Origin: Moraxella osloensis
Lineage (GTDB): Bacteria > Pseudomonadota > Gammaproteobacteria > Pseudomonadales > Moraxellaceae
Direction of reading: 5' to 3'
Length of the DNA: 64,000 bases
Assembly: GCF_009867135.1 (NCBI RefSeq)
Contig: NZ_CP047226.1
Coordinates: 1,922,001 to 1,986,000 of the forward strand
Below the pieces are notes generated by a model. The model did no database searches and had not been told where the DNA came from. It saw only the letters and a program-made list of their open reading frames with translations. Positions 38,272-49,018 of the stretch are shown in pieces. The position numbers and the translations under genes were made by a program. Each line of letters begins with the position of its first letter. The stretch's first letter is position 1.

Positions 38272-38300
38272 TTGTCACCTCGACTTTATAGTAAAATTAA

Positions 38301-38942
38301 TTATTTAGAGTACAACTCAACGATTAAGCTTTCGTTGATTTCGGTTGGTAAATCAGCACGCTCTGGCGCTTGTTTAAAAGTACCTTGCAATTTGCTGTGA
38401 TCCACTTCCAACCATACGGGTGTACCACGTTGACCCGCCAATTCAATTGCGTTTTTAATACGTAATTGTTCTTTGGCTTTTTCGTGTACAGCAATTACAT
38501 CACCATCTTGCAATTGGATTGAAGGAATGTTCACACGAACAAACTCATCACGACCCGCTTTTTTCACTAGGATAGCACGGTGGCTAACTAATTGGCGAGC
38601 TTCTGCGCGAGTTGCACCAAAACCCATACGATAAACAACGTTATCGAGGCGACGTTCTAACATTTGAAGCAAGTTTTCGCCAGTTGCGCCTTTCATACGC
38701 GCAGCTTCTTTATAGTAGTTTGAGAATTGACGCTCTAACACACCATAAATGCGTTTTACTTTTTGTTTTTCACGAAGCTGTGCAGAATACTCTGACGTTT
38801 TGCTACGTGGATTACCATGTTGACCAGGGGCACGGTCAGCTTTTTTGGTTTTTTCTTCGTACGCTTTTACGCCTGATTTTAATTGTAAATCAGTACCTTC
38901 ACGACGAGAAAGTTTTAATTTTGGACCTAGATAACGGGCCAT
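38301..38942 (-). CDS. rpsD: 30S ribosomal protein S4
   Basis: A 213-residue S4 starting [16 protein letters not shown]. The S4 RNA-binding domain ([19 protein letters not shown]) is in the middle. It lacks the N-terminal zinc cysteines, so it is the zinc-independent form. In E. coli, S4 represses its own operon by binding the leader ahead of rpsM; a structured leader is present there in this window too. GGAGA precedes the start. Confidence 0.98.
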   Translation of the reverse strand: MARYLGPKLKLSRREGTDLQLKSGVKAYEEKTKKADRAPGQHGNPRSKTSEYSAQLREKQKVKRIYGVLERQFSNYYKEAARMKGATGENLLQMLERRLDNVVYRMGFGATRAEARQLVSHRAILVKKAGRDEFVRVNIPSIQLQDGDVIAVHEKAKEQLRIKNAIELAGQRGTPVWLEVDHSKLQGTFKQAPERADLPTEINESLIVELYSK

Positions 38943-38952
38943 GAAAGTCTCC

Positions 38953-39342
38953 TTATACGCGACGTTTTTTCGGTGGACGAGTTCCGTTATGAGGAATCGG
39001 GGTTATATCGCTAATGCTGTTTATTTTATAACCCAATGCACCTAAGGCTCTTACCGCAGACTCACGACCAGGTCCTGGACCTTTAACCAAGACATCAACA
39101 TTCTTGACACCATATTCTTGTGCTGCTTTACCAGCAACTTCAGCCGCAACCTGTGCAGCAAATGGTGTAGATTTACGTGAACCACGGAAGCCTTGTCCAC
39201 CAGCGGTGGCCCAAGCCAAAGCATTACCTTGACGATCGGTAATCGTTACAATGGTGTTATTAAAAGACGCATGGATGTGCGCTACGCCCTCAGCTACCGA
39301 GCGGCGAGTCACTTTTTTGCGACTACGAGTGTCTTTTGCCAT
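38953..39342 (-). CDS. rpsK: 30S ribosomal protein S11
   Basis: A 129-residue S11. [17 protein letters not shown] and the C-terminal [18 protein letters not shown] are diagnostic. S11 lies on the platform of the 30S subunit near the mRNA exit. It is 10 bp upstream of rpsD and 20 bp downstream of rpsM in the same operon. GGAAG precedes the ATG. Confidence 0.98.
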   Translation of the reverse strand: MAKDTRSRKKVTRRSVAEGVAHIHASFNNTIVTITDRQGNALAWATAGGQGFRGSRKSTPFAAQVAAEVAGKAAQEYGVKNVDVLVKGPGPGRESAVRALGALGYKINSISDITPIPHNGTRPPKKRRV

Positions 39343-39362
39343 CTTTTAGCTTCCTAAGTTAA

Positions 39363-39719
39363 TTATTTTCTGATTGCTTTACGTGGACCCTTACGAGTAC
39401 GCGCATTTGTTTTTGTGCGTTGACCATTTACTGGTAAACCGCGACGATGACGCAAGCCACGATAGCAACCTAAGTCTACTAAACGTTTAATATTCATCGA
39501 GATTTCACGACGCAAGTCACCTTCAGTCGCATATTCTGCAACTTGGGTACGGACAGCATCAAGCTGAGTATCATTTAGTTCACTGATTTTAGTAGTTGGT
39601 GCAATATTTACCGCTTCTAAAATTTTAGCAGCAGTGGTACGACCAACACCAAAAATATAAGTGAGTGAAATGATAGCGTGCTTGTTGTCCGGAATGTTTA
39701 CACCGGCAATACGAGCCAT
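39363..39719 (-). CDS. rpsM: 30S ribosomal protein S13
   Basis: A 118-residue S13. The start at 39719 ([14 protein letters not shown]) is chosen because GGAGA lies about 8 bp upstream; an in-frame ATG two codons earlier is too close to it. The C-terminal [20 protein letters not shown] contacts tRNA at the head of the 30S subunit. First gene of the alpha operon. Confidence 0.98.
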   Translation of the reverse strand: MARIAGVNIPDNKHAIISLTYIFGVGRTTAAKILEAVNIAPTTKISELNDTQLDAVRTQVAEYATEGDLRREISMNIKRLVDLGCYRGLRHRRGLPVNGQRTKTNARTRKGPRKAIRK

Positions 39720-39772
39720 TGACATTTCTCCAATTATAAGGAAAAGATGAGTTAATCATCTACTGATGTAGC

Positions 39773-39841
39773 ATTTTGAGACATTTGGTTATCTACAAAT
39801 GTCTCAAAATAACGACAAGTGGCGGATAATACAGTATCCGC
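39773..39841 (-). promoter_or_regulatory. structured leader of the alpha operon (candidate S4 target)
   Basis: Two hairpins lie in the 155-bp gap between rpmJ and rpsM. One has perfect 14-bp arms, ATTTTGAGACATTT (39773-39786) and AAATGTCTCAAAAT (39797-39810), with loop GGTTATCTAC. The other has arms GCGGATA (39822-39828) and TATCCGC (39835-39841). The place matches the E. coli alpha-operon leader that S4 binds. Whether it folds as a pseudoknot, or is simply a terminator of the spc operon, is not known. Confidence 0.5.
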
Positions 39842-39874
39842 TACCTGATTTCAAGTCCAATCTAACAATTTAGA

Positions 39875-39991
39875 TTAACCTTGACGTTGTTTATGACGCG
39901 GTTCTGCACTACAAATAACGCGAACAACGCCTTTGCGGCGTACAATTTTGCAGCTACCGCAGATTCTTTTTACAGATGCTTGAACTTTCAT
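39875..39991 (-). CDS. rpmJ: 50S ribosomal protein L36
   Basis: A 38-residue L36 with the sequence start [19 protein letters not shown] and end EPRHKQRQG. The zinc ligands Cys11, Cys14, Cys27 and His32 are all present (the zinc-binding C+ form). It follows secY by 19 bp as the last gene of the spc operon. Confidence 0.97.
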   Translation of the reverse strand: MKVQASVKRICGSCKIVRRKGVVRVICSAEPRHKQRQG

Positions 39992-40010
39992 TTTCAGCTC
40001 CTAGTAGTAG

Positions 40011-41348
40011 TTATGAATGCTTAACTTCCATGGTTTGCATCAGCGAATAATCATGGTATTGGTGAGTCATTAAGTGCGCTTTAACTTGGGCAATAAAGTC
40101 CATAATCACCACCACACTAATCAGTACTGAGGTACCGCCTAAATGAAACGGAATACCAAACGCAGATTGCAATATCATCGGCATCAAACAAATAATTGTC
40201 ATATAAATCGCACCAATAAAGGTTAAGCGATTTAATACATGATCTAAATAACGTTGAGTTTGTAAACCTGGACGAATACCTGGAATATACGCCCCACTTC
40301 GTTTCAAATTCTCTGATACTTCTTTTGGACTAAATACCAAGGCAGTATAAAAATAACAAAAGAAAATAATCAAGGCTGCAAAAATTACTAAATAAAGCGG
40401 CTGACCCGGTGATAACACTAATGCCATATTCTGCAAGAAACTTTGAAAAATATTGGGATTGGGAGATTGACCCACCCATTGTCCCAAACTCGCTGGGAAT
40501 AACAACAATGAACTGGCAAAAATCGCTGGAATAACCCCTGCCATATTAATTTTTAATGGCAAATGCGATTGCTGCTGTGCATATATTTTTCGTTCTTGCG
40601 ATTGCTTTTGGGCATAGTTGACAGGAATACGGCGCTGTGCACGCTCAATAAAAACAATCCCTGCCACCACCGCTAACGCCAATAAACTAAATATCAACAA
40701 GGCAATCATATTCATTTGACCTTGCTGGACAGAGTTAATTGACTGTGTGACCACTTGTGGAAAAGTCGCTACGATACCCGCTAAAATTAGCATTGAAATA
40801 CCGTTACCAATACCACGTTCAGTAATCTGTTCACCTAACCACATCAAAAACATCGACCCTGCAACCAACGAGGTTACCGCAGGAATATAAAAACCAAGAC
40901 CACTGGTCAATGTGAGATTCTGACTAATCAAACCTGTGCACATACCAATTGATTGAACCAAGGCTAATGCAAGGGTTAATTGGCGTGTATACTTGTTGAT
41001 TTGGCGTTGACCGGCTTGGCCTTCTTTTTTTAATGCATCCAATGATGGTATAACCGCTGTCATCATCTGGACAATGATTGAAGCAGAAATATAAGGCATA
41101 ATCCCGAGTGCCATGACTGACATCCGCTCTAATGCCCCACCAGAAAACATATTAAACAAACCTAAAATAGTATTTTCATTGGTTTGAAAAAATTTCGATA
41201 AGCTTTCTGGATCCATACCAGGAATAGGTACATGTGAACCGAAACGATAGACGACTAAAGCACCCAACAAAAATAGTAAACGATTAAATAATTCATCGTA
41301 CTTACGAATAAATGCTAGAGGATTCATCGATGTTGAATGCTTAGTCAT
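40011..41348 (-). CDS. secY: preprotein translocase subunit SecY
   Basis: A 445-residue SecY with about ten membrane helices. Signatures are RFGSHVPIPGMDPESL near the first helix, GIMPYISASIIVQMM, and ERGIGNGISMLILAGI. The C-terminal cytoplasmic loops include PGIRPGLQTQRYLD. It forms the SecYEG channel driven by SecA (5220-8027). It is 6 bp downstream of rplO. Confidence 0.98.
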   Translation of the reverse strand: MTKHSTSMNPLAFIRKYDELFNRLLFLLGALVVYRFGSHVPIPGMDPESLSKFFQTNENTILGLFNMFSGGALERMSVMALGIMPYISASIIVQMMTAVIPSLDALKKEGQAGQRQINKYTRQLTLALALVQSIGMCTGLISQNLTLTSGLGFYIPAVTSLVAGSMFLMWLGEQITERGIGNGISMLILAGIVATFPQVVTQSINSVQQGQMNMIALLIFSLLALAVVAGIVFIERAQRRIPVNYAQKQSQERKIYAQQQSHLPLKINMAGVIPAIFASSLLLFPASLGQWVGQSPNPNIFQSFLQNMALVLSPGQPLYLVIFAALIIFFCYFYTALVFSPKEVSENLKRSGAYIPGIRPGLQTQRYLDHVLNRLTFIGAIYMTIICLMPMILQSAFGIPFHLGGTSVLISVVVIMDFIAQVKAHLMTHQYHDYSLMQTMEVKHS

Positions 41349-41354
41349 GTAGGA

Positions 41355-41795
41355 TTACTCCTCAACAGTACCACCAGCTGCTTCAATAGCCGCTTTAGCA
41401 CCTTTAGTCACTTTAACACCTTTAAAAGTATATGCTTTGGTTACGTCACCTGAAAGGATGATACGAACACGTTGCATATCGTGGCGAATGATATTCGCTG
41501 CTTTTAAAGACTCAACGCTTACCACATCACCATCAACTTGGTTTAATTCTGATAAACGCACTTCTGCCGTTACCATTGCAAGTTTACTGGTGAAACCAAA
41601 TTTTGGCAAACGACGGTATAAAGGCATTTGACCACCTTCAAAACCTGAGCGAATACCAGAACCTGAACGTGAGGTTTGACCTTTGACACCTCGACCACCG
41701 GTTTTACCGATACCAGAACCGATACCACGACCACGGCGAAGTTTATTTTTTCTTGAACCTTCAGCTGGGCTCAATTCATTTAAACGTAGACCCAT
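41355..41795 (-). CDS. rplO: 50S ribosomal protein L15
   Basis: A 146-residue L15: [16 protein letters not shown] followed by the Gly/Arg-rich extension ([19 protein letters not shown]) that threads into 23S rRNA. Its ATG overlaps the rpmD stop (TAATG). Standard spc operon position. Confidence 0.98.
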   Translation of the reverse strand: MGLRLNELSPAEGSRKNKLRRGRGIGSGIGKTGGRGVKGQTSRSGSGIRSGFEGGQMPLYRRLPKFGFTSKLAMVTAEVRLSELNQVDGDVVSVESLKAANIIRHDMQRVRIILSGDVTKAYTFKGVKVTKGAKAAIEAAGGTVEE

Positions 41796-41974
41796 TATAC
41801 TTCCTCCACTTTAACTAAGTAGTTAACGCGGTTTACCATACCACGGGTCGAAGGGGTATCTTCAACTTCGACAGTATGTCCAATACGACGTAACCCTAAA
41901 CCTTTCAAACAAGCTTTATGGCTTGCTAGGCGATGGGCACTCGATTTTACTTGAGTAACTTTCATTTTTTTCAT
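41795..41974 (-). CDS. rpmD: 50S ribosomal protein L30
   Basis: A 59-residue L30: [19 protein letters not shown] at the start, [15 protein letters not shown] in the middle. An alternative ATG at 41965 would remove three residues. Its stop overlaps the rplO start by 1 bp, and rpsE ends 14 bp upstream. Confidence 0.97.
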   Translation of the reverse strand: MKKMKVTQVKSSAHRLASHKACLKGLGLRRIGHTVEVEDTPSTRGMVNRVNYLVKVEEV

Positions 41975-41988
41975 GTTATCACCTTAGC

Positions 41989-42486
41989 TTAGCCCAAGAT
42001 TTCTTCAACTGATTTGCCGCGTTTTGCCGCAACTTTTTCAGGAGAAGACATTTCTTTTAACCCGTTGAAAGTTGCACGTACAACGTTAGCGGCATTGGTT
42101 GATCCATAGCATTTTGCTAATACGTTTTCTACGCCTGCAACTTCTAATACTGCACGCATTGCACCGCCTGCGATAACACCGGTACCTTCAGAGGCTGGTT
42201 GCATATACACGCGGCTTGCACCGTGGTTAGCAGTAATAGGATGTTGAAGGGTTGTACCCGCTAAATCAACGGTAATCATATTACGTTTGGCAGCTTCTAG
42301 TGCTTTTTGAATCGCTGCAGGCACTTCACGCGCTTTACCACGACCAAAACCAACACGACCATTGCCATCACCTACCACTGTAAGCGCGGTGAAAGAGAAG
42401 ATACGACCACCTTTTACAACTTTAGATACACGGCCAACTGTGACTAAGCGCTCTACTAAACCGTCTGTTTGTTCAACTTTTGCCAT
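41989..42486 (-). CDS. rpsE: 30S ribosomal protein S5
   Basis: A 165-residue S5. The N-terminal RNA-binding motif [20 protein letters not shown] and the domain-2 motif [15 protein letters not shown] are intact, with no change visible in the spectinomycin-resistance loop region (KGGR). It starts 2 bp after rplR. Confidence 0.98.
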   Translation of the reverse strand: MAKVEQTDGLVERLVTVGRVSKVVKGGRIFSFTALTVVGDGNGRVGFGRGKAREVPAAIQKALEAAKRNMITVDLAGTTLQHPITANHGASRVYMQPASEGTGVIAGGAMRAVLEVAGVENVLAKCYGSTNAANVVRATFNGLKEMSSPEKVAAKRGKSVEEILG

Positions 42487-42488
42487 GA

Positions 42489-42839
42489 TTAGAACTCCAA
42501 TCCATTTTCACGAGCGGCTTCAGCTAATGCTTTAACACGACCATGATATTTAAAACCGCTACGATCAAACGCAACCTTAGTAATACCGGCAGCTTTAGCG
42601 CGTTCTGCAATTAATTTACCAACGGCAGTTGCAGCTTCGATGTTGCTAGTTTGACCAGCACGTAAAGTAGTATCTAACGTTGAAGCTTGGGCTAACACTT
42701 CACCACCCGTTGGTGAGATAACTTGTGCATAGATGTGGGTGTTAGTACGGTTAACAGATAGACGATTTACGCCTAAACCACGGATATGTGCACGGGTTTT
42801 TTTCGCTCTGCGAAGGCGAGCAGCTCTTTTATCAAACAT
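42489..42839 (-). CDS. rplR: 50S ribosomal protein L18
   Basis: A 116-residue L18 that binds 5S rRNA. Key motifs are [16 protein letters not shown] and the C-terminal [20 protein letters not shown]. It is 11 bp downstream of rplF and 2 bp upstream of rpsE. Confidence 0.98.
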   Translation of the reverse strand: MFDKRAARLRRAKKTRAHIRGLGVNRLSVNRTNTHIYAQVISPTGGEVLAQASTLDTTLRAGQTSNIEAATAVGKLIAERAKAAGITKVAFDRSGFKYHGRVKALAEAARENGLEF

Positions 42840-42850
42840 GTCATTTCACC

Positions 42851-43384
42851 TTATTTTTTCTTAGCTTCTTTACGAGCGACATACTCATCGCTATAACGAA
42901 CGCCTTTGCCTTTGTAAGGCTCAGGTGGGCGATAGCCACGAATGTTTGCTGCTGCTTGACCTAGCTTTTGTTTGTCGCTAGATTTTAACACGATTTCAGT
43001 CGCAGTTGGGGTTTCAGCAGTAACACCTTCAGGTAGTACATATTCGATTGGGTGTGAGTAACCTAAGTTTAGGTTAACTTTATTGCCAGCAACAGCGGCT
43101 TTATAACCAACACCAATCAATTGTAGACGACGTTCGAAGCCTTCAGTAACACCTTTAACCATGTTGTTTAATAATGCACGAACTGTACCAGTGTGCATCC
43201 AACCGTCTTTGGTGTCAGATTTTGGTGAAAGAATAAGTTGATTATCTTCCTGTTTTAGCTCGACCAAATCATGCAGGCGTAAAGTTAGCGTACCTTTGCT
43301 ACCTTTAACTTCAACCTGCTGACCGTTCAAAGTAACACTTGTACCATTTGGTAGTGCTACAGGGGCTTTAGCCACACGAGACAT
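42851..43384 (-). CDS. rplF: 50S ribosomal protein L6
   Basis: A 177-residue L6. The start at 43384 ([12 protein letters not shown]) is chosen for the AGGAAT about 8 bp upstream and the normal family length; the frame extends 14 codons further without support. The C-terminal [16 protein letters not shown] is the conserved 23S-binding signature. Confidence 0.98.
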   Translation of the reverse strand: MSRVAKAPVALPNGTSVTLNGQQVEVKGSKGTLTLRLHDLVELKQEDNQLILSPKSDTKDGWMHTGTVRALLNNMVKGVTEGFERRLQLIGVGYKAAVAGNKVNLNLGYSHPIEYVLPEGVTAETPTATEIVLKSSDKQKLGQAAANIRGYRPPEPYKGKGVRYSDEYVARKEAKKK

Positions 43385-43457
43385 ACGGGTAATTCCTATT
43401 AAAGTGATAAAAAAACGAACAGGCACAACAAACTATGCCTGTCCCTCTTAATGTTAA

Positions 43458-43856
43458 TTAAGCTACGAACGCAATAACTTCGCCGCCTAATCCAGCTGCA
43501 CGAGCTTCACGGTCGCTCATGATGCCTTTACTGGTAGAGATGATTGCTACACCTAGACCTTTTTGGACGCTTGGTAGTGCATCTTTACCACGGTATTGAC
43601 GTAAACCTGGACGACTATAACGTTTAATCGTCTCAATAACTGGTTTACCTTCAAAATATTTTAACTCGATGGTTAATTCAGCTTTACCTGTACCAACTTC
43701 TTGAGTCTCTGCGGTTGCAACATAACCTTCTTTCACTAGCAAATCAGCAATTGATTTACGTAGTTTTGAGCTTGGCATAGTCACAGACGCTTTTTGAGCC
43801 ATTTGTGCATTACGGATACGAGTCAACATATCAGCAACGGTATCTTGCATACTCAT
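43458..43856 (-). CDS. rpsH: 30S ribosomal protein S8
   Basis: A 132-residue S8, starting [25 protein letters not shown] lies about 7 bp before the first ATG. The C-terminal [20 protein letters not shown] is diagnostic. In E. coli S8 represses the spc operon by binding mRNA at the start of rplE. Confidence 0.98.
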   Translation of the reverse strand: MSMQDTVADMLTRIRNAQMAQKASVTMPSSKLRKSIADLLVKEGYVATAETQEVGTGKAELTIELKYFEGKPVIETIKRYSRPGLRQYRGKDALPSVQKGLGVAIISTSKGIMSDREARAAGLGGEVIAFVA

Positions 43857-43867
43857 ATTGTTTCCCC

Positions 43868-44173
43868 TTACCAGCTTGCTTTATGAACGCCAGGTACATC
43901 ACCTTGCATTACTTTTTCACGAATCATGTTACGTGAAAGACCAAATTTACGGAAATAACCGTGTGGACGACCTGTCAATGCACAACGATTACGTAAACGT
44001 ACTGGCGAAGCATCACGTGGCAGTGCTTGTAATGTAAGCATTGCATCCATACGCTCTTCGTCAGTTGCGTTGATGTCACTGATAATTGCCTTAAGCTTTG
44101 CACGCTTCTCAGCATATTTAGCAACAGTCGCTTCGCGTTTAAATTCGCGATTAATCATACTTTTCTTTGCCAT
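43868..44173 (-). CDS. rpsN: 30S ribosomal protein S14
   Basis: A 101-residue S14. [20 protein letters not shown] is the family signature. Only one cysteine is present, so this is the long, zinc-independent (C-) form. It lies 18 bp after rplE and 11 bp before rpsH. Confidence 0.98.
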   Translation of the reverse strand: MAKKSMINREFKREATVAKYAEKRAKLKAIISDINATDEERMDAMLTLQALPRDASPVRLRNRCALTGRPHGYFRKFGLSRNMIREKVMQGDVPGVHKASW

Positions 44174-44191
44174 ATTGCCTTATCCTTGCTG

Positions 44192-44731
44192 TTAGCCCTT
44201 GAATGGGAAGCCGAATGCTTTAAGCAATGCACGACCTTGATCATCAGTTTTTGCGGTAGTCGTAATGGTAATGTCTAAACCACGAATACGGTCGATTTTG
44301 TCAAAGTCAACTTCAGGGAAAACGATTTGCTCTTTGATACCTAGTGAATAGTTACCACGGCCATCAAATGCTTTATCTGTAAAACCGCGGAAGTCACGGA
44401 TACGTGGAATAGCGATTGAGATTAAACGATCTAAAAATTCGTACATCTGTTCGCCACGTAGCGTTACTTTACAGCCGATTGGCCATTCTTCACGGATTTT
44501 AAAGCCTGCAACTGATTTGCGAGCTTTGGTTACTACAGGTTTTTGACCGGCAATTGCCGTCATATCCGCTAATGCGCCTTCAAGAACTTTTTTGTCTTGC
44601 GCGGCATCACCCACACCCATGTTTAGGGTGATTTTGGTGATTTTAGGGATTTCCATAACGTTCGCTAAACCAAGCTCTTGCTGAATTTTTTGCTTAAGCT
44701 GTTCGTTATATTGTGTTTTAAGTCTTGCCAT
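44192..44731 (-). CDS. rplE: 50S ribosomal protein L5
   Basis: A 179-residue L5 that contacts 5S rRNA and P-site t[19 protein letters not shown] and the central [20 protein letters not shown] are conserved. In E. coli the rplE start region is the S8 repressor target; I did not identify that fold here. Confidence 0.98.
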   Translation of the reverse strand: MARLKTQYNEQLKQKIQQELGLANVMEIPKITKITLNMGVGDAAQDKKVLEGALADMTAIAGQKPVVTKARKSVAGFKIREEWPIGCKVTLRGEQMYEFLDRLISIAIPRIRDFRGFTDKAFDGRGNYSLGIKEQIVFPEVDFDKIDRIRGLDITITTTAKTDDQGRALLKAFGFPFKG

Positions 44732-44750
44732 TACTGATACCCTTAGATGG

Positions 44751-45068
44751 TTATGCAGTCGCCACTACTTCACCAGATGAACGATAAACGCGTTGTTTTT
44801 TGCCTTCGTCATTCAATTGGTAAGAAATACGATCTGCCTTTTGGGTTGCTGCATTATAAATTGCAACATTTGAAATGTGTAAAAATGCTTCTTTCTCGAT
44901 AATACCACCTTCAACGCCAGTCTGTTGGTTTGGCTTTTGGTGTTTTTTAACGATGTTGATGCCTTCAACTTTTACACGGTCTTCTTTTACTGCTAGTACT
45001 GTACCTTGCTTGCCTTTATCTTTGCCAGCAATTACAATCACTTGGTCGCTTTTACGTAATTTTGCCAT
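44751..45068 (-). CDS. rplX: 50S ribosomal protein L24
   Basis: A 105-residue L24 with the KOW motif [18 protein letters not shown] and [19 protein letters not shown]. It initiates 50S assembly near the exit tunnel. It starts 7 bp after rplN and ends 19 bp before rplE. Confidence 0.98.
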   Translation of the reverse strand: MAKLRKSDQVIVIAGKDKGKQGTVLAVKEDRVKVEGINIVKKHQKPNQQTGVEGGIIEKEAFLHISNVAIYNAATQKADRISYQLNDEGKKQRVYRSSGEVVATA

Positions 45069-45075
45069 GTTTTCC

Positions 45076-45444
45076 TCACAATACTTCTGGGGCTAATGAA
45101 ACAATTTTCATAAATTGTTCGCCACGTAGTTCGCGGGTTACTGGTCCAAAAATACGTGTTGCAATTGGTGCTTTATTGTTGTTTAACAACACAGCTGCAT
45201 TATCATCAAAACGTAGTACTGAACCGTCAGGACGACGTACACCAAACTTCGTGCGTACGACTACCGCGTTCATTACATCACCTTTCTTGACACGACCGCG
45301 TGGAATTGCTTCTTTCACAGTCACTTTAATGATGTCGCCTACTGATGCATAACGACGATGTGAGCCACCTAGTACTTTAATGCACATAACTCGTTTTGCA
45401 CCACTGTTGTCTGCAACTTCCAGCATTGTTTCAGTCTGAATCAT
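45076..45444 (-). CDS. rplN: 50S ribosomal protein L14
   Basis: A 122-residue L14, first gene of the spc operon. The start at 45444 ([17 protein letters not shown]) gives the family length and has GGAG 7 bp upstream; an open stretch to 45483 is not supported. A candidate promoter lies in the 116-bp gap to rpsQ. Confidence 0.98.
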   Translation of the reverse strand: MIQTETMLEVADNSGAKRVMCIKVLGGSHRRYASVGDIIKVTVKEAIPRGRVKKGDVMNAVVVRTKFGVRRPDGSVLRFDDNAAVLLNNNKAPIATRIFGPVTRELRGEQFMKIVSLAPEVL

Positions 45445-45507
45445 CGCGTTACTCCATAAATTGGCAAAACAAGTCTTTGCCACAATAAGCCATTTTTAAG
45501 GTGGCGT

Positions 45508-45536
45508 ATTGTAGCAGTTACTGACTTGCTTTGCAA
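45508..45536 (-). promoter_or_regulatory. candidate spc operon promoter
   Basis: On the minus strand TTGCAA and TACAAT are separated by exactly 17 bp, a good sigma-70 promoter. It lies in the gap between rpsQ and rplN, 64 bp before the rplN start, where E. coli also has its spc promoter. Confidence 0.65.
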
Positions 45537-45560
45537 TTATAACTATCTATTTAAGTTAAA

Positions 45561-45845
45561 TTAAATATTAACTGCTTTTTCTACTACGTCTACTAACACC
45601 CAAGATTTGGTTTTTGATAGTGGACGTGTTGATTTGATACGAACTGTATCACCAACGCCACACTCATTGTTTTCATCATGAGCATGTAGTTTGGTAGAAC
45701 GGCGAATCATTTTGCCATATTTGGCATGACGAATACGACGCTCAACAAGTACAGTAATGGTTTTATCCATTTTGTCACTGACAACTTTACCAGTGACTGT
45801 ACTTTGTTCAGAAGCGTTAACTTGGTTGGTATTTTGCTCACTCAT
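45561..45845 (-). CDS. rpsQ: 30S ribosomal protein S17
   Basis: A 94-residue S17, last gene of the S10 operon. [20 protein letters not shown] and the following [15 protein letters not shown] are diagnostic. A polar N-terminal extension of about 15 residues ([15 protein letters not shown]) precedes the OB-fold. It starts 2 bp after rpmC. Confidence 0.98.
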   Translation of the reverse strand: MSEQNTNQVNASEQSTVTGKVVSDKMDKTITVLVERRIRHAKYGKMIRRSTKLHAHDENNECGVGDTVRIKSTRPLSKTKSWVLVDVVEKAVNI

Positions 45846-45847
45846 GA

Positions 45848-46054
45848 TTAAGCCCCTTGGTTTTCGGTGTTCTGTTTTTCAGAGATAAGAGTCTTGATTT
45901 GAGCAATCGTACGACGATTTGCTTTAATCTCATGGGTGTTGCCTAACTGACCAGTGGCTTTTGCCATACGAAGACGAAATGTTTCTAATTGCTTTTCGTC
46001 TAGTAATTGGGTCAGCTCTTCGACTGATTTGTCTTTAAGTTCACTGATCTTCAT
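45848..46054 (-). CDS. rpmC: 50S ribosomal protein L29
   Basis: A 68-residue two-helix L29: [20 protein letters not shown] then [16 protein letters not shown]. It overlaps the rplP stop by 1 bp and sits at the exit tunnel near L23. Confidence 0.97.
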   Translation of the reverse strand: MKISELKDKSVEELTQLLDEKQLETFRLRMAKATGQLGNTHEIKANRRTIAQIKTLISEKQNTENQGA

Positions 46055-46467
46055 TACATTATCGTCCGTTTAACAATGGTGGTTTTGAAAGGCAACTTGG
46101 CAGCTGCAAGCGTGAACGCTTCAGTTGCTAGCTCGTCAGAAACCCCTTCGATTTCATAAAGCATTTTGCCTGGTTTGATTTCGCATACCCAGTATTCTAC
46201 TGGACCTTTACCTTTACCCATACGAACTTCTAGTGGTTTTTCGGTAATTGGTTTATCTGGGAACACACGAATCCAAATTTTACCACCGCGCTTGATACGA
46301 CGTGAAATTGTACGACGAGCAGCTTCGATTTGACGGGCAGTCATACGACCACGTTCTACTGATTTAAGTCCGATTGTACCAAAAGATACGCTACTACCAC
46401 GGTGAGCTAACCCCGTATTACGTCCTTTTTGTACTTTACGAAACTTGGTACGTTTTGGTTGTAACAT
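46054..46467 (-). CDS. rplP: 50S ribosomal protein L16
   Basis: A 137-residue L16. [17 protein letters not shown] and the arginine-containing [17 protein letters not shown] loop near the A site are conserved, including the Arg that is hydroxylated in E. coli. It is 5 bp downstream of rpsC. Confidence 0.98.
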   Translation of the reverse strand: MLQPKRTKFRKVQKGRNTGLAHRGSSVSFGTIGLKSVERGRMTARQIEAARRTISRRIKRGGKIWIRVFPDKPITEKPLEVRMGKGKGPVEYWVCEIKPGKMLYEIEGVSDELATEAFTLAAAKLPFKTTIVKRTIM

Positions 46468-46472
46468 ATCGA

Positions 46473-47225
46473 TTAACCTCTGTCTTTAGCTGGGCGCTCA
46501 CTACGTGGGCGGTCGCTACGATCATTACGAGCACGACGTTTTTGAGGTGCACGTGCTTGTTTTTCTTCTTTGACTGGATTATATACACGGTTCATGCCAT
46601 CAAGCACTTCTCCACGGAAAATCCAAACTTTTACACCGATAGTACCGTAAGTGGTTTCTGCGCGTACATTTGAGTAGTCAATGTCTGCACGTAATGTATG
46701 CAATGGTACACGACCTTCACGATACCACTCTGAGCGAGCAATCTCAGCACCGCCAAGACGACCTGATAGCTCAACTTTGATACCTTGTGCGCCAGCTTTC
46801 ATACTGTTTTGAACAGCACGTTTCATAGCACGGCGGAACATGACACGACGTTCAAGTTGTGAAGCAATACCGTCAGCCACTAGACGCGCGTCTAAGTCTG
46901 GTTGGGTGATTTCTTCAATGCTAACTTGTGCTGGTACGCCCATTAATTTGGTAAGTTCTTTTTGTAGGCTTTCAATATCTTCGCCTTTTTTACCAATGAT
47001 AATACCAGGACGTGCCGTGGCGATAGTGATTTTAGCTGCGCCCGTAGGACGTTCGATGCTAATACCGCTGATCATCGCTGCTTTAAGCTTTTTCTCTAAA
47101 TATTTACGAACTTGTAAGTCGTTGATTAAGTATTCAGAGTATTTCTTTGGATCTGCATACCAGTTAGCGTTTGATTTACGGATTACGCCAAGACGGATGC
47201 CGATTGGATGAACTTTCTGTCCCAT
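46473..47225 (-). CDS. rpsC: 30S ribosomal protein S3
   Basis: A 250-residue S3 with an intact KH domain ([18 protein letters not shown]) and the C-terminal [12 protein letters not shown]. It is about 17 residues longer than E. coli S3, owing to an Arg/Asp/Ser/Pro-rich tail ([18 protein letters not shown]). It starts 1 bp after rplV. Confidence 0.98.
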   Translation of the reverse strand: MGQKVHPIGIRLGVIRKSNANWYADPKKYSEYLINDLQVRKYLEKKLKAAMISGISIERPTGAAKITIATARPGIIIGKKGEDIESLQKELTKLMGVPAQVSIEEITQPDLDARLVADGIASQLERRVMFRRAMKRAVQNSMKAGAQGIKVELSGRLGGAEIARSEWYREGRVPLHTLRADIDYSNVRAETTYGTIGVKVWIFRGEVLDGMNRVYNPVKEEKQARAPQKRRARNDRSDRPRSERPAKDRG

Positions 47226-47226
47226 A

Positions 47227-47556
47227 TTATGCTCCTACCTTAACTGTGATGTGGCAAGTACGTTTGCTAATACGGTCAGCACGACCTTTGGCACGTGGTA
47301 AAACACGTTTTAACGTAATGCCTTCATCCACATAAATGGTAGAAACACGCAATGTATCGATGTCTAAACCATTGTTATGCTCAGCGTTAGCAATCGCAGA
47401 TTCTAAGCATTTTTTAACCAATTTAGCGGCTTTTTTGTTGCTAAAGGTTAAGATATCTAATGCGCGCTCAATTGATTTGCCGCGAACTTCGTCAGCAACT
47501 AAGCGTACTTTTTGTGCCGAAATGGCGGCACCGCGTAATTTTGCAGTTACTTCCAT
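47227..47556 (-). CDS. rplV: 50S ribosomal protein L22
   Basis: A 109-residue L22. The start at 47556 ([19 protein letters not shown]) matches the family; a frame running 29 codons further upstream overlaps rpsS and is not used. The macrolide-binding-region loop [18 protein letters not shown] has normal length. Confidence 0.98.
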   Translation of the reverse strand: MEVTAKLRGAAISAQKVRLVADEVRGKSIERALDILTFSNKKAAKLVKKCLESAIANAEHNNGLDIDTLRVSTIYVDEGITLKRVLPRAKGRADRISKRTCHITVKVGA

Positions 47557-47566
47557 GATGAGCACC

Positions 47567-47842
47567 TTATTTCTTAGATTTCTTGTCAACGCCGTGACCA
47601 CGATATGTACGGGTTGGGGCGAATTCACCAAGTTTATGACCAACCATTTGCTCGTTTACGATAACAGGTACGTGTGTACGACCGTTATGAACAGAAATAG
47701 TTAAGCCGACCATTTGTGGCAAAATCATTGAGCGACGTGACCAAGTTTTGATTGGTTTGCGTGAGTTAGTTTCTAACGCATTCTCAACTTTGGCAAACAA
47801 GTGCGCATCGATGAATGGACCTTTTTTCAATGAACGAGGCAT
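47567..47842 (-). CDS. rpsS: 30S ribosomal protein S19
   Basis: A 91-residue S19: [19 protein letters not shown], then [19 protein letters not shown]. It lies in the 30S head and contacts S13. It is 11 bp downstream of rplB. Confidence 0.98.
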   Translation of the reverse strand: MPRSLKKGPFIDAHLFAKVENALETNSRKPIKTWSRRSMILPQMVGLTISVHNGRTHVPVIVNEQMVGHKLGEFAPTRTYRGHGVDKKSKK

Positions 47843-47853
47843 GAAATTATTCC

Positions 47854-48684
47854 TTATTTCTTATTGACACGACGACGGCGGATAATCATGTGGTCAGTAC
47901 GTTTGTTAGAACGTGTTTTAAGGCCTTTAGCCTTTTGACCCCATGGGCTGGTTGGGTGTTTACCGAAGTTACGACCTTCACCACCACCGTGTGGATGGTC
48001 AACTGGGTTCATTGCAGTACCACGAACGGTAGGACGAACGCCGCGCCAGCGGTTTGCACCTGCTTTACCCAATGATTTAAGGTTATTTTCAGTGTTTGAT
48101 ACTTCACCGATAACCGCACGACAATTTACGTGGATACGACGAGTTTCGCCTGAACGTAAACGAACGATTGCATAGATACCATCACGACCCAATAATTGAA
48201 CCGCAGCACCTGCTGAACGAGCGATCTGTGCACCTTTACCGATTTTAAGTTCGATATTGTGAATCACTGTACCTACTGGAATGCTACGTAGTGGTAAGCA
48301 GTTACCTGGGCGAATTGGTGCAGTTTCACCAGAAATAACGGTATCGCCTTGTTGCAATTTTTTTGGTGCGATGATGTAACGACGCTCACCGTCTGCATAT
48401 TTAAGTAGTGCGATGTGTGCAGTACGGTTTGGATCGTACTCAATACGCTCTACAACAGCAGGGATGTTGTCTTTGTTACGTTTGAAGTCAACAACACGGT
48501 AATGCTGTTTATGACCACCACCGATATGACGGGTAGTGATACGACCGTTGTTGTTACGACCACCAGTTTTGCCTTTTGACTCTACTAATGCTGCATAAGG
48601 ACGACCTTTATGAAGGTGTGGATGCACCACTTTCTCGACAAATCGGCGACCTGGTGATGTCGGTTTGGCTTTTACGATAGGCAT
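47854..48684 (-). CDS. rplB: 50S ribosomal protein L2
   Basis: A 276-residue L2. The C-terminal [17 protein letters not shown] carries the conserved histidine near the peptidyl-transferase centre, and [10 protein letters not shown] closes the protein. It is 10 bp downstream of rplW. Confidence 0.98.
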   Translation of the reverse strand: MPIVKAKPTSPGRRFVEKVVHPHLHKGRPYAALVESKGKTGGRNNNGRITTRHIGGGHKQHYRVVDFKRNKDNIPAVVERIEYDPNRTAHIALLKYADGERRYIIAPKKLQQGDTVISGETAPIRPGNCLPLRSIPVGTVIHNIELKIGKGAQIARSAGAAVQLLGRDGIYAIVRLRSGETRRIHVNCRAVIGEVSNTENNLKSLGKAGANRWRGVRPTVRGTAMNPVDHPHGGGEGRNFGKHPTSPWGQKAKGLKTRSNKRTDHMIIRRRRVNKK

Positions 48685-48694
48685 TGTGTAATCC

Positions 48695-49018
48695 TTATTC
48701 GTTGTCAGCAGCAGGTTGTTCTGCTACGTCGGCTACTTGAACATCTTGACCAGCTTTTAAGGTCACATAGGCTTTTTTGAAGTCTTGACGACGACCTACC
48801 GTGCGACCAAGTCGCTTTGTCTTACCTTTAACATTCAAAGTGTTAACTTTAACTACTTCAACACCTTCAAACATTAATTCTACGGCTTTTTTAATCTCTT
48901 TTTTTGTCGCGTTGGTGTCAACTTTGAACACTTGCACACCTAAAGTATCGCCCAAGATTTGAGATTTTTCTGAAAATACAGGTGCTTTTAGTACCTGATA
49001 TAGTCTTGCGTTATTCAT
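48695..49018 (-). CDS. rplW: 50S ribosomal protein L23
   Basis: A 107-residue L23, the docking site for trigger factor and SRP at the exit tunnel. [20 protein letters not shown] and the RNA-binding loop [19 protein letters not shown] are clear. It has an acidic C-terminal tail. Its start overlaps the rplD stop by 4 bp. Confidence 0.98.
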   Translation of the reverse strand: MNNARLYQVLKAPVFSEKSQILGDTLGVQVFKVDTNATKKEIKKAVELMFEGVEVVKVNTLNVKGKTKRLGRTVGRRQDFKKAYVTLKAGQDVQVADVAEQPAADNE

